A DNA stretch of 40,953 nt from JBCCAG01 sp050330955 (GCA_050330955.1 JBHJHJ010000055.1:1-40953), one strand, 5' to 3'; counted from the first letter of the stretch, positions 17,051-25,202 are shown. A program made the numbers and translations. Notes: generated from the sequence alone by a model not told the origin.

Positions 17051-17359
17051 TTAAAAGCATGTCCCTGTCTCGGGATTCCATAGCTTAATCGTCTCGTCCA
17101 CGCTGCCGGTAGCTAACCAGGCCCCATCCGGCAATACAGCTATGGAGTTCTGAGGCGCAACGCCTGAGTTCTGGGATGAGACTGTCAAGCTTGGAAGAGC
17201 CGCTGTGGAGTTCTGAAGAGCAGCCTTGGAGTTCTCCAATGCAGCTAATGCGTTCTCTAATGCAGCTATTAGGTTCTGAGGAGCAGCTGCTAAGCTCTGA
17301 GGAGCAGCTGTTGAGTTCTGAGACGCTGCTTCTGAATTCTGAAGAGTAGCCCACGGGTT
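17051..17359 (-). pseudogene. Remnant ORF: heptapeptide repeats ending in a WD40 blade
   Basis: The minus strand is open from 17359 to a stop at 17051 (102 codons) but has no ATG; TTG at 17239 is the first usable start. About ten 7-residue units of the type (Q/E)NSxAAL run from the upstream end, then the tail LPDGAWLATGSVDETIKLWN with PETGTCF is a clear WD40 blade end (DETIKLWN). WD40 proteins need several blades for a propeller, so one blade suggests a decayed gene or a recombined end. A second minus-strand frame starts at GTG 17354 and also encodes heptads (SSELxSC) to 17085. A TATAAT on the minus strand lies at 17369-17364, immediately upstream of the repeats. Confidence 0.55.
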
Positions 17360-17362
17360 CTA
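17143..17362. repeat. Degenerate 21-bp tandem repeat, about ten units
   Basis: The core GTTCTGAGGAGCAGCT-like unit recurs with exact 21-nt spacing: the GTTCT (or variant) starts at 17147, 17168, 17189, 17210, 17231, 17252, 17273, 17294, 17315, 17336 and 17357. Spacing is preserved although bases differ. Because 21 is a multiple of 3, every reading frame encodes heptapeptide repeats. Confidence 0.85.
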
Positions 17363-17661
17363 CATTATAAGGGTAGCCTGCCTAGATCCAGGAAGCGAAG
17401 GCTATGGGCTAAACGCTGAGTGCGGCAGTAGCGATCGCTTGATTGCGATAAGAGTCTGGAGAACTGAATTGCTGGGATGGTAGCGGGAATACCGCTTTGC
17501 ACAGAAGACGAGTCAATGACGCCTTGGCGTCAAGTTGCTGAGACGAAATTTTCGATTTCCCCATAAAGAATGCAGCGGCTCAAACAAAACCCCGGCCTCT
17601 AGATCAAAACCCACCGTCGCGGTACCCTCAACAGTGGCATTCCACCCCAGCCCAAACCGCC
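17363..17661. other. Gene-free stretch before fghA
   Basis: Short ORFs here have no family features. It holds one GCGATCGC at about 17431 and the minus-strand TATAAT noted with the repeat remnant. I see no tRNA fold, riboswitch or convincing plus-strand promoter. Confidence 0.5.
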
Positions 17662-18501
17662 ATGCTCACCCTCCGCAACGAATACGCCTGCTTCGACGGC
17701 ACCGTCGCCTTCTACAGCCATCCCTCCGAGCTGTGCCGCAGCACCATGAACTTCGCCGTCTACGTTCCCCCCCAGGCCAAAGACGGCCCCGTGCCCGTGC
17801 TCTACTTCCTCTCCGGTCTCACCTGCACCGAAGAAAACTTCACCACTAAGGCTGGCGCCCAGCGCTACGCCGCCGAGCATGGCATTCTGCTTGTCGCCCC
17901 CGCCACCAGCCCCCGCAATACCGGCATCCCCGGCGAAGACGAGGACTGGGACATCGGCAGCGGCGCCGGCTTTTACGTCGATGCCACCACCGAGCCCTGG
18001 CGGCAGCATTACCAGATGTACAGCTACGTCACCGAAGAGCTGCCCCGTCTGGTGCAGTCCAGCTTCCCCGTCAGCGATCGCGCCAGCATCTGCGGCCACT
18101 CCATGGGGGGGCACGGCGCCCTCGTGTGCGGGCTGCGCTTCCGCGATCGCTACCGGTCCATTTCAGCGATCGCCCCCATCGCGGCGCCCACCCAGTGCGC
18201 CTGGGGCAAAAAAGCCTTTGGGCTATATCTAGGAGAGTACCAGGCGGACTGGCGGGCCTACGACGCCAGCGAGGTGGTGCGGATGCAGCAGCACGACTAC
18301 CCAATTTTGGTGGACCAAGGCGAAAAAGACTCCTTCTTGGCCCAAGGCCAGCTGCTGCCGGAGGTATTTGAGGCTGCCTGCCAAGAGGCCGGCCAGCCGC
18401 TGACGCTGCGGCGACACCCAGACTACGACCACAGCTACTACTTCATCGCCACGGTAATTGGGGACCATATTCGCCACCATGCGGAAGCGCTACGCGGATA
18501 G
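17662..18501 (+). CDS. fghA: S-formylglutathione hydrolase
   Basis: 279 residues, the family's usual length. The esterase-D fold shows PVLYFLSGLTCTEENF near the oxyanion site, nucleophile elbow GHSMGG (Ser147), and the C-terminal Asp and His (DQGEKDSFL and YDHSYYFI). It hydrolyses S-formylglutathione to formate and glutathione, the last step of glutathione-dependent formaldehyde detoxification. No formaldehyde dehydrogenase is beside it. About 300 nt precede it, holding no clear gene. Confidence 0.93.
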   Translation: MLTLRNEYACFDGTVAFYSHPSELCRSTMNFAVYVPPQAKDGPVPVLYFLSGLTCTEENFTTKAGAQRYAAEHGILLVAPATSPRNTGIPGEDEDWDIGSGAGFYVDATTEPWRQHYQMYSYVTEELPRLVQSSFPVSDRASICGHSMGGHGALVCGLRFRDRYRSISAIAPIAAPTQCAWGKKAFGLYLGEYQADWRAYDASEVVRMQQHDYPILVDQGEKDSFLAQGQLLPEVFEAACQEAGQPLTLRRHPDYDHSYYFIATVIGDHIRHHAEALRG

Positions 18502-18540
18502 TGGGACGGTTGGTATGGGTTGGGGCTCGACGTTTTGAAG

Positions 18541-18559
18541 GCTATGGCACTGCCATGGC
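18541..18559 (+). terminator. Possible hairpin after fghA
   Basis: GCTATGGC at 18541-18548 and GCCATGGC at 18552-18559 form an 8-bp stem (one G-T pair) with a 3-nt loop, 40 nt after the fghA stop. No U-tract follows. Confidence 0.35.
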
Positions 18560-18669
18560 TCTACCCGGATGAACCATTATAGAAAATGGCCTCACCACCT
18601 GTGACGCTGCGGGGCAAACTGCGCTAAGGTTGAGACGCTTTATCGCTCAAGTCACTGTAGGTCGTCACA

Positions 18670-18981
18670 ATGGATGGTATTGCTTCCCGCCGCTTAGCCC
18701 ACCCTCACGCTTCCCGCGAGGGTCAACTTCACCAGGGTCAATTGCCTTTGCGGAGCCATCGTCCGACCTATCTGACTGGCCGACCGCTGGACTTTTGCCT
18801 CCTTGCCCTGTGCTCTTGCTTGCTGAGCGTCATGTGCCACCAGACGGGCAGCGTAGCATCGCAGTCCCCCACCGCTTCAACCACAACGCCCCCTCAAATC
18901 GATTTTGTGGTGAAAGCAGGGCTCGCCACCGCGCCCCGCCTAGATATCGAGCGCGCTGAGGACGAAGAGGCTCAAGGTTAG
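18670..18981 (+). CDS. Hypothetical small protein with hydrophobic segment
   Basis: 103 residues from ATG 18670. A hydrophobic Cys-rich run (LDFCLLALCSCLLSVMC) lies at about 40-56, preceded by a basic stretch, and a Thr/Pro-rich region plus an acidic tail follow. It could be an odd signal anchor or lipoprotein-like segment, but the n-region is too long for a standard signal peptide and I recognise no family. Its last 4 bases overlap the convergent DUF6439 gene. The ORF may be spurious. Confidence 0.35.
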   Translation: MDGIASRRLAHPHASREGQLHQGQLPLRSHRPTYLTGRPLDFCLLALCSCLLSVMCHQTGSVASQSPTASTTTPPQIDFVVKAGLATAPRLDIERAEDEEAQG

Positions 18982-19271
18982 GACTTTCCGTGGGTAGGGC
19001 AAGGGGGCGCTGAGATAGAGCGATCGAGCCAGCCGGCGGCCTGCTGTAGCCGGGTGAGGGCGTCTTTGGGTTGGTCATTGAGCAAGTGAATCAGGGCGAT
19101 CGCGGCCTGCTCTTGAGCGCGGGCGGTGCGATTGCCTTTGAGGCGGTGCCAGTCTTGAGGGGCAATTGCCAGCCGCTCGGCAAGCGCCTGGGCCAGGGCA
19201 ACTGTTTCGATATCGGCCAAGGCGCGGCTCTGCTCTGTAGCCAGGGTTTCGGTGAAGAGGGGCTGGGTCAT
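18978..19271 (-). CDS. DUF6439 family protein
   Basis: 97 residues. The pattern LAQALAERLAIAPQDWHRLK, then NRTARAQEQAAIALIHLL and GWLDRSISAPPCPTHG, matches my memory of the cyanobacterial DUF6439 family. It is likely an all-helical soluble protein of unknown function. It is divergent from the coiled-coil gene at 19338, with 66 nt between starts. Family recalled, not checked. Confidence 0.72.
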   Translation of the reverse strand: MTQPLFTETLATEQSRALADIETVALAQALAERLAIAPQDWHRLKGNRTARAQEQAAIALIHLLNDQPKDALTRLQQAAGWLDRSISAPPCPTHGKS

Positions 19272-19337
19272 GGAGGGATGCGGTGGGTCTATTTACCGCT
19301 AGTCTATCAATATTGCCCCTTGCGCGAGCCGTTCCCC

Positions 19338-19703
19338 ATGTCGCCTTCTCCCACACCGCCCGCCCCTGACACCCCGGAAGATGACTTTGAGCGCGAGCTG
19401 CGCCGAGTGGAACAGTCGATGGGCGAGCTGCGCGATCGCTTTACCCAAGTGACGGCGGCGCAGCAGGAGCAGAGCGCCCTGAAAGCACAGCAGGCCCGAC
19501 TGCAGCATGAGCTGAAGCAGCACCGCACCGAGGCGCTGAGGAAGGATCTGAAGCAGGTGAAGACGCGGTTAGAGGAGCTGGAGGAAGTTTTAGAGAGCCA
19601 GCTTTTTTCTTGGGGAAGCTTGAGCGAGCCGTTTTGGCAGGCGGTGCGGTTTGGGGGTTTGGGGCTACTGGTGGGCTGGTTTTTGCGGGGATGGGCTGGC
19701 TAA
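19338..19703 (+). CDS. Coiled-coil protein with C-terminal membrane helix
   Basis: 121 residues from ATG 19338; the frame is open further upstream but that part is antisense to the DUF6439 gene. Residues about 15-85 are a charged Gln/Glu/Arg-rich coiled coil, and about 95-118 (FWQAVRFGGLGLLVGWFLRGW) form a tail membrane helix. This looks like a conserved cyanobacterial hypothetical, with tail-anchored topology inferred. Function unknown. Confidence 0.7.
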   Translation: MSPSPTPPAPDTPEDDFERELRRVEQSMGELRDRFTQVTAAQQEQSALKAQQARLQHELKQHRTEALRKDLKQVKTRLEELEEVLESQLFSWGSLSEPFWQAVRFGGLGLLVGWFLRGWAG

Positions 19704-19749
19704 GTTAATAAGCTTATCAATGCACTTAACGATAAATCTATTAACTACT

Positions 19750-19838
19750 GTTTGCGCGCGATGGCGCGCCGCTTCGCTTTAGGGTCGTTCGATTTAGCAC
19801 CAAAAACGCCCTACGCGAAGTGGCCAGCGCGACAAACG
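19750..19838. repeat. 89-nt imperfect inverted repeat (long hairpin)
   Basis: Arms 19750-19789 and 19805-19838 can form about 29 base pairs: GTTTG with CAAAC, CGCGC with GCGCG, TGGC with GCCA, CTTCGC with GCGAAG, AGGG with CCCT and CGTT with AACG, around a 15-nt loop (19790-19804) with small bulges. It lies in the gap after the coiled-coil gene and beyond the RTX gene's 3' end. It may be a structured RNA, a MITE-like element or a strong terminator. Confidence 0.6.
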
Positions 19839-19899
19839 TTAGCAATTTCCAATCGCGTGTATTCTTCCCCGAGATCGCGCTATGCAATGGTCAGACGAG

Positions 19900-19928
19900 G
19901 GCGAGAGATTGACAACCAATCTCTCGCC
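19900..19928. terminator. Strong 11-bp hairpin downstream of the RTX gene
   Basis: GGCGAGAGATT at 19900-19910 is the perfect complement of AATCTCTCGCC at 19918-19928 around a 7-nt loop. It is 51 nt past the minus-strand stop of the RTX gene. There is no long U-run on either side. Confidence 0.5.
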
Positions 19929-19957
19929 TTGGCGATCGCTATCTTTGTTTTGGAAAC

Positions 19958-19977
19958 CGCTGTTTGAGACAACAGCG
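19958..19977 (-). terminator. Hairpin directly after the RTX gene stop
   Basis: CGCTGTT (19958-19964) and AACAGCG (19971-19977) form a perfect 7-bp stem with a 6-nt loop, beginning 1 nt after the RTX stop. On the minus strand it is followed by GTTTCC, a weak U-rich stretch. Confidence 0.5.
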
Positions 19978-19978
19978 C

Positions 19979-22339
19979 TTAGACAAACGCGAAGTTGTCG
20001 CCCGTCAGCGTGTTGACATCGGTGTTGAGCAGTACAGCGGCGTTGCCCGCGCCGAAGTCAATCACCGTATTCGCGCCATCCTGGCTCGCTGCCCCCAAAA
20101 CGCTGGCCAAGTCGCTGAAGATGGCGCTCACGTCGAGGACATCGCCGGCGATCGCAAAGTCGGTGACCGTATCCACACCGGTATTGGTCTCAAAGGTGAA
20201 GGTGTCGTTTCCAAGGCCCCCGGTCAAGAGGTCGTCATCACCGCCGCCGCTCAGGCTGTCGTTGCCCGCGCCACCCGTAATGATGTCGCTCCCTAGACCG
20301 CCTGAAACCGTTGCGTCCCCTTGGGCCTCTTGAATGAAGCTGTCGCTTCCTGCCCCTAGGCGTACCGCACCGTTGAGCTGGCCCTGGTTTACCACGTCCA
20401 CCACACCCAGCGCCCCGTCGGCGTCGATGGCGAAACCGTTGCCGCCCGTGATGGTGCCGAGGTTAGTGATTTGGCCGTTGAAGATAACCCCCGACTCAAT
20501 TAAAACGCCGGCCTGCTGCTCAGAAGCAATGACGCCCCCTTGCTGGTTGGTAATGTCTCCAGTGAAGGTGGCTTCGGTTAGACCGGAGCCAAGAAATAGA
20601 CGTACCCCTGCCGGGACATTGCCCTCACCGCGACCCTGGATCAGGCCGCTGTTGGAGATTGTGGCGGACAGCTCTAGGTCGTCGATGCCATCGCCCAAGC
20701 CGTTAGCCGCGCCCACCTGGACCGAAACGCCGCTGCCGGAGTTGCCCGCACCCGCATCAATCACCCCCTGGACTTGGTTGTCCACAATGATATTGTCGGC
20801 GGTGCCGTCGAGGTAGAGGGTGCCGTTGCGCTGGTCGGCGGTGCCCAGAATCGTGCCCTGGTTCAACAGGATGACGTTGTCGCCGTCGAGGTTCACCGCC
20901 CGACTCCCGGACTCGATCTGGCCTAGGTTCTCAATGAAGAGGTTGTGCTGCGCATCGCCGATGTAGAGACCGTTGCGGGGACCGGAGATGGTGCCGCCGG
21001 GCCGGTTGCTGATCAGCCCGTCAAAGCCGACGCCGTCTTCAACCACAAGGCCACCTAAAAAGCCGACGTTGACTTCTGCAGTGATTGTCCCCCGGTTGAT
21101 CACAGAGCCGCTGACCGTGGTCTCAGCCTGGCCAGAGCCGTTGAAAAATCGCAGGCCGCTGGAGCCGTTGGCCGCGACGCGATCGCCCTCGGCAAAGACG
21201 TCTAGGCCATCGCCGCGACCCTGGAGCAGGCCCCGGTTGAGGATGCTGATGTTTTCGCTGGTGGCGTCGTCCGCCGCGCCCACCTGAATGGCGATCGCGT
21301 CCCCGAGGTTGCCCTCACCGGCATCGATAACCCCCCGGCGCAGGTTCCTCACCGAAGTATCGTCAGCGGTCCCGTCGATGTAGAGCGTGCCGTTGCGCTG
21401 GTCTCCCGTGCCCGCAACGCTGCCCAGGTTGGTGAAGCGGACATTGTCGCCGTCGAGGTTCACCGCCCGGCTGCCCGATTCGATAGTTCCCAGGTTGCGG
21501 ATGCGCAGGTCATGCTCGGCGTCACCGACGTAAAGGCCATTGCGAGGGCCGGAAATTTCGCTGCCGCGCCGGTTAACGATGCGTCCGTCGAAGGCGACGC
21601 CGTCTTCAATCACCAGGCCACCCAAAAAGCCGATGTTGACCTCTGCAGTGATGGTGCCTCGGTTGATCACAGACCCGGTCACCGTGGCCTCGGGCACATC
21701 AGAGCCGTTGAAGTAGCGCAGGCCGCTAGAACCGTTTGCGGCTACCCGTGCCCCGTCAGCAAACACCTCCGGACCGTCACCGCGCCCTTGCAGAACGCCC
21801 CGGTTGACCACTCTAATGTTGTCGTTGCTGTCGTCGTCCGCCGCACCCACTTGGACAGACACAGCGTCCCCCAGGTTGCTCTCGCCAGCGTCGATGACGC
21901 CGCTGGCCTGGTTCAAAAGCCGCAAATCGTCCACGGTGCCATCGACGTAGAGCGTGCCGTTGCGCTGGTCATCCGTACCCAGAATGCTGCCAAAGTTAAG
22001 GATGTTGAGCCCGTCACCGTCGCTGAGGTCTACGGCGCGGCTGTTGGAGGAAATCTCACCTCGGTTGACGAGCCTGAGGCTGTCTCCCGTGGAGCTGATG
22101 CCGTTAAAGTCGCCCGATATGGTTTCTAAATTGAAGATGATGCCACTATCGCCAGTGGCGAGAATGGCCGTATTGCCCGAATCTGGAGCTGAAACCGATC
22201 CGCCGTTTCTCACGATGACGCGAGCTTGATCGCCTGAGAGATCGACGGCGGGCTGCCCAACTGCGGCCTGAACGTCTTCGTTAATGACGACGGTTTCTCC
22301 GTTGGAGAGCACGATGGGGGGAACGAGTTCGTTTGTCAT
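19979..22339 (-). CDS. Large RTX calcium-binding repeat protein
   Basis: 786 residues. The body is made of beta-helix-like modules with a recurring block RNGTLY(V/I/L)DGT, then VIDAGE..NLGDA and VQVGAA. The DNA copies of this block start at 20821, 21388 and 21955, exactly 567 bp (189 residues) apart. The C-terminus (about 680-735) has four RTX nonapeptides (GGLGSDIIT, GGAGNDSLS, GGGDDDLLT, GGLGNDTFT), then DTVTDFAIAGDVLDVS. RTX proteins fold on calcium outside the cell and are usually exported by type I secretion through a C-terminal signal; there is no N-terminal signal here. No type I exporter is in the window. Likely a surface or matrix adhesin-like protein. Confidence 0.85.
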   Translation of the reverse strand: MTNELVPPIVLSNGETVVINEDVQAAVGQPAVDLSGDQARVIVRNGGSVSAPDSGNTAILATGDSGIIFNLETISGDFNGISSTGDSLRLVNRGEISSNSRAVDLSDGDGLNILNFGSILGTDDQRNGTLYVDGTVDDLRLLNQASGVIDAGESNLGDAVSVQVGAADDDSNDNIRVVNRGVLQGRGDGPEVFADGARVAANGSSGLRYFNGSDVPEATVTGSVINRGTITAEVNIGFLGGLVIEDGVAFDGRIVNRRGSEISGPRNGLYVGDAEHDLRIRNLGTIESGSRAVNLDGDNVRFTNLGSVAGTGDQRNGTLYIDGTADDTSVRNLRRGVIDAGEGNLGDAIAIQVGAADDATSENISILNRGLLQGRGDGLDVFAEGDRVAANGSSGLRFFNGSGQAETTVSGSVINRGTITAEVNVGFLGGLVVEDGVGFDGLISNRPGGTISGPRNGLYIGDAQHNLFIENLGQIESGSRAVNLDGDNVILLNQGTILGTADQRNGTLYLDGTADNIIVDNQVQGVIDAGAGNSGSGVSVQVGAANGLGDGIDDLELSATISNSGLIQGRGEGNVPAGVRLFLGSGLTEATFTGDITNQQGGVIASEQQAGVLIESGVIFNGQITNLGTITGGNGFAIDADGALGVVDVVNQGQLNGAVRLGAGSDSFIQEAQGDATVSGGLGSDIITGGAGNDSLSGGGDDDLLTGGLGNDTFTFETNTGVDTVTDFAIAGDVLDVSAIFSDLASVLGAASQDGANTVIDFGAGNAAVLLNTDVNTLTGDNFAFV
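20460..22110 (-). repeat. Three direct 567-bp repeats inside the RTX gene
   Basis: Anchor block TGCCGTTGCGCTGGTC occurs at 20821, 21388 and 21955, with identical 567-bp spacing. The first two protein modules are very similar; the one nearest the C-terminus is more divergent and shorter. Outer limits are approximate. Confidence 0.8.
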
Positions 22340-22694
22340 AATTAGCTGCCCTTGGTGTAGTGTGTTTGCGAGTCTTAGTCGAACTGACAGACCCGCGTGT
22401 CTATGGCTGCATCATAGTCAGGGCAAAGGTTATGAGGCTTGAGGCTTGTGGCCTAAATTGAGCTTAGGTCTTTAGACCCAGAGCCCAGGAAATTTTCCTG
22501 TCGGGCTAGGAAAGTAGAAGGTGTGACAACGTTGAATCCGATTACTTCAGCAAGATTTATGGCCTTGGGGTCGTGTTGGCGATCGCTTTGGCGCGATAGG
22601 ATTGAGCCAATGCGAGTGATTATCGCCCAAATCACTATCGCAACCGAGCATCACCTTCTCCGGCGCAGCGGCCTTTACCCAATCCTTGCCCTCT
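22340..22694. other. Divergent intergenic region, RTX gene and kinase gene
   Basis: About 355 nt without a convincing gene. It holds the palindrome CAGGAAATTTTCCTG (22486-22500), flanked by AGCCC and GGGCT, so the whole of 22482-22507 is dyad-symmetric. One GCGATCGC at about 22580. No clear paired promoter hexamers. Confidence 0.5.
22482..22507. promoter_or_regulatory. Dyad-symmetric element, candidate operator
   Basis: AGCCC then AGGAAA, one central T, TTTCCT, three extra bases, then GGGCT. The arms pair over 11 positions. It lies 147 nt upstream of the RTX start and 188 nt upstream of the kinase start. The symmetry suits a dimeric regulator or an RNA hairpin; no binding protein can be named. 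Confidence 0.35.
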
Positions 22695-25163
22695 ATGCTC
22701 CAGCAGCGCTTCACGGTCTTGATTGTTGATGACAGTGACGCTGACCGGCTGAACTATCGTCGCTATTTGCAGCGCAATGCAGCGCTAGACTGCGCCGTGT
22801 TAGAGACTGATTCAGGCGAATCCGGGTTAGCAATTTGTCACCAGGCCTGCCCTGATGTGGTTCTCCTGGACTACCGCCTCCCCGACTTGGACGGGCTAGA
22901 GTTTCTGCAGGCGCTCAAGCCTCAGAAGGGGCAAATGCCTGCAGTCGTGGTAGTGACGGGGCAGGGCAGTGAAGCGATCGCCGCCCGCATCCTCAAAGCC
23001 GGGGCTGAGGATTACTTGATTAAGGGGCAAATTACCGCTGCTTCGCTGCAGCACAGCCTTGAGCAGGCCATGGAGAAGTCAAGTCTTCGGCGTCAGCTTG
23101 CCCAAAGCGAAGATCGCCTGCGTTTGGCCTTGGAGACTGCCAAACTGGGGATTTGGGAATGGCGATCGCCTGAAAATCAGCTTTTTTGCTCTGACCAGGT
23201 GGGCCCCAGTTTTGGCTTACCTGCCGGTTCACCCTGCTTGAGCTACAGCGCTGTGCTGAAGCGGGTCTATCCCCAAGATCGTCCCATCATTCGCAATGCA
23301 CTGCGGCGGGCCTTCGGGAACCAGGCCCAGCGCGACATCGATTTTCGGGTGGTGTGGCCTGACGATTCTCTCCACTGGCTGCGGGGTAGTGCGCAGTTTT
23401 ATCCTGCGGCCCAGACTGAAAGCGCCGGACGGCTGCTCGGCACCGTAACTGACGTCACCCACTTGAAGCAGGTAAAAGTAGACCTAAAAGAGAGCGAGGC
23501 CAGGCTGCGGCGAGCGGTGGAGCAAGCGCCGTTTCCCATCTTTATTCACGGAGAAGACGGCCAAATTTTGCAGATGAGCCAAGCAGTATCAGAGATTTCA
23601 GGCTACGCCGCTAGCGAAATCAGAACCCTTGAGGACTGGACGGAAAAGGCCTACGGCGAACAGCAGGAGAGCGTTTTAGAGCAGATCAACCGCCTCTACG
23701 CCCTAGACCGGCGCGTGGACGAGGGCGAGTTTGAGATTAGGGCCAAGGACGGCGAGACGCACACCTGGCTGTTTAGCTCTGCCCCCTTGGGCCAAACGAA
23801 CGATGGAACGAGACTAGTGATCTCGATGGCGGCGGATGTAACCGCCCAAAAACAAGCTGAAGCCGACCTTGCGACCCGGCTGCGGCAGCAGGCGGCGGTG
23901 GCCCAGCTCAGCCAGTTGGCGCTCTCAGGCCTAGATCTACTTAGCCTGTTTGATCGGGCGACTCAAATGCTGGTAGACAGCTTAGGGGTGGAGTACTGCA
24001 AAGTGCTGGAACTGTCACCAGATGGTCAGTCGCTGCTGCTGCGCTCTGGGGTGGGTTGGCAACCTGGGCTGGTGGGTCAGGCTGCGGTGGACACCGAGGG
24101 TGGTTCCCAGGGGGGCTATACCCTTTTGTCTCAGCAACCCGTCGTGGTTGAAGACCTGCGGACCGAGACGCGATTTAGCGGACCTTCGCTCCTGACGGAG
24201 CACGGGGTTGTGAGCGGCATCAGCGTTGTCATTTTGGGGACAGGCGATCGCCCTTTTGGGGTTTTGGGCGCCCACTCGCGCCAGTTCAAGGCGTTTACGC
24301 CAGATGACGTCAACTTTGTGCAGGCTGTGGCTAATTTACTGGCAACGGCGATCGCCCGCAAGCAGGGCGAGCAGGCCCTAGAGCAGATGAACTTAACCCT
24401 AGAGCAGCGAGTCCTGGAGCGCACTCAAGAGCTAGAAGCCGCCAATCAAGAGCTAGAAGCGTTCTCCTACTCTGTGGCCCATGACCTGCGGGCCCCGCTG
24501 AGGGCGATTCAGGGCTTCGCACAGGTGCTAGAGGAAGATTATGATGAGGCGCTGGATGACCTGGGCTGGGACTATATCCACCGCATGGCTAAGTCCGCTG
24601 AGAACTTAGATACTTTGGTGCAAGATCTGTTGACCTACAGCCAACTGGGCCGACTAGATATTTATTTGCAGCCTATCAGCCTAGATGCGGTACTCAACCG
24701 AGTTCTGGCGGCCTTGGAGCCAACGGTGCGGGCATCGCGAGCTAGGGTAGAACTTACGCAAGGCCTTCCGATGGTCTATGCGCATCGCAGCATCATCAAA
24801 TCGGTAATGAGTAACCTAATCGGCAACGCCCTGAAGTTTGTCACCCCTAATACCTTGCCCCAGGTTCAAATCTGGGCGGAGCCGGTCAACTCAGGCAACG
24901 GAGCGACCAACGGATCTCAGTCAGACCCTCAGCTTATCCGTATCTGGGTGGCTGACAACGGCACTGGCATTGCCCCTCAGCACCAAGAGCGGATCTTTAG
25001 ACCGTTTGAACGGCTACACGGCGTAGAGGACTACCCAGGGACCGGGATTGGTTTATCTATTGTGGAGCGCAGCGTTCGGCGGATGGGAGGGCAAGTCGGC
25101 GTAGAGTCAAGGCTGGGGGAGGGCAGTCGATTTTGGATAGAGCTGAGGCGCGTGACCAATTAG
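22695..25163 (+). CDS. Hybrid sensor kinase: REC-PAS-PAS-GAF-HisKA-HATPase
   Basis: 822 residues from ATG 22695; a TTG 9 nt earlier is possible. Domains: receiver about 5-120 (VLIVDDSD, phospho-Asp D59 in LLDYRLPD), PAS about 140-260, PAS about 275-390, GAF about 405-555 (ending FTPDDVNFVQAVANLLATAI), a coiled coil, HisKA with His596 (VAHDLRAPLRA), N-box SNLIGNALKFV and G-box DNGTGIAPQ, then FRPFERLHG and GTGIGLSIV. No membrane segment, so a soluble sensor. Start of a signalling block that runs to 29693. The GAF lacks an obvious bilin-binding Cys motif; its ligand is unknown. The receiver at the N-terminus points to a relay from another kinase. Confidence 0.88.
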   Translation: MLQQRFTVLIVDDSDADRLNYRRYLQRNAALDCAVLETDSGESGLAICHQACPDVVLLDYRLPDLDGLEFLQALKPQKGQMPAVVVVTGQGSEAIAARILKAGAEDYLIKGQITAASLQHSLEQAMEKSSLRRQLAQSEDRLRLALETAKLGIWEWRSPENQLFCSDQVGPSFGLPAGSPCLSYSAVLKRVYPQDRPIIRNALRRAFGNQAQRDIDFRVVWPDDSLHWLRGSAQFYPAAQTESAGRLLGTVTDVTHLKQVKVDLKESEARLRRAVEQAPFPIFIHGEDGQILQMSQAVSEISGYAASEIRTLEDWTEKAYGEQQESVLEQINRLYALDRRVDEGEFEIRAKDGETHTWLFSSAPLGQTNDGTRLVISMAADVTAQKQAEADLATRLRQQAAVAQLSQLALSGLDLLSLFDRATQMLVDSLGVEYCKVLELSPDGQSLLLRSGVGWQPGLVGQAAVDTEGGSQGGYTLLSQQPVVVEDLRTETRFSGPSLLTEHGVVSGISVVILGTGDRPFGVLGAHSRQFKAFTPDDVNFVQAVANLLATAIARKQGEQALEQMNLTLEQRVLERTQELEAANQELEAFSYSVAHDLRAPLRAIQGFAQVLEEDYDEALDDLGWDYIHRMAKSAENLDTLVQDLLTYSQLGRLDIYLQPISLDAVLNRVLAALEPTVRASRARVELTQGLPMVYAHRSIIKSVMSNLIGNALKFVTPNTLPQVQIWAEPVNSGNGATNGSQSDPQLIRIWVADNGTGIAPQHQERIFRPFERLHGVEDYPGTGIGLSIVERSVRRMGGQVGVESRLGEGSRFWIELRRVTN

Positions 25164-25202
25164 CTGTAGGGTAGAAGGCACACTCAGCCCTACAGAGGCC
25201 CC

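Noticed and set aside
17143..17362. 21-bp repeats as a CRISPR array
   Set aside because: The units are contiguous without unique spacers, and no cas genes are near.
17599..18114. 171-residue minus-strand ORF over fghA
   Set aside because: It is Gly/Ala-rich shadow of a well-supported S-formylglutathione hydrolase.
21512..22129. 205-residue plus-strand ORF inside the RTX gene
   Set aside because: It is antisense to the repeated RTX modules, shows no family features, and long antisense frames are expected opposite this low-complexity GC-rich repeat.
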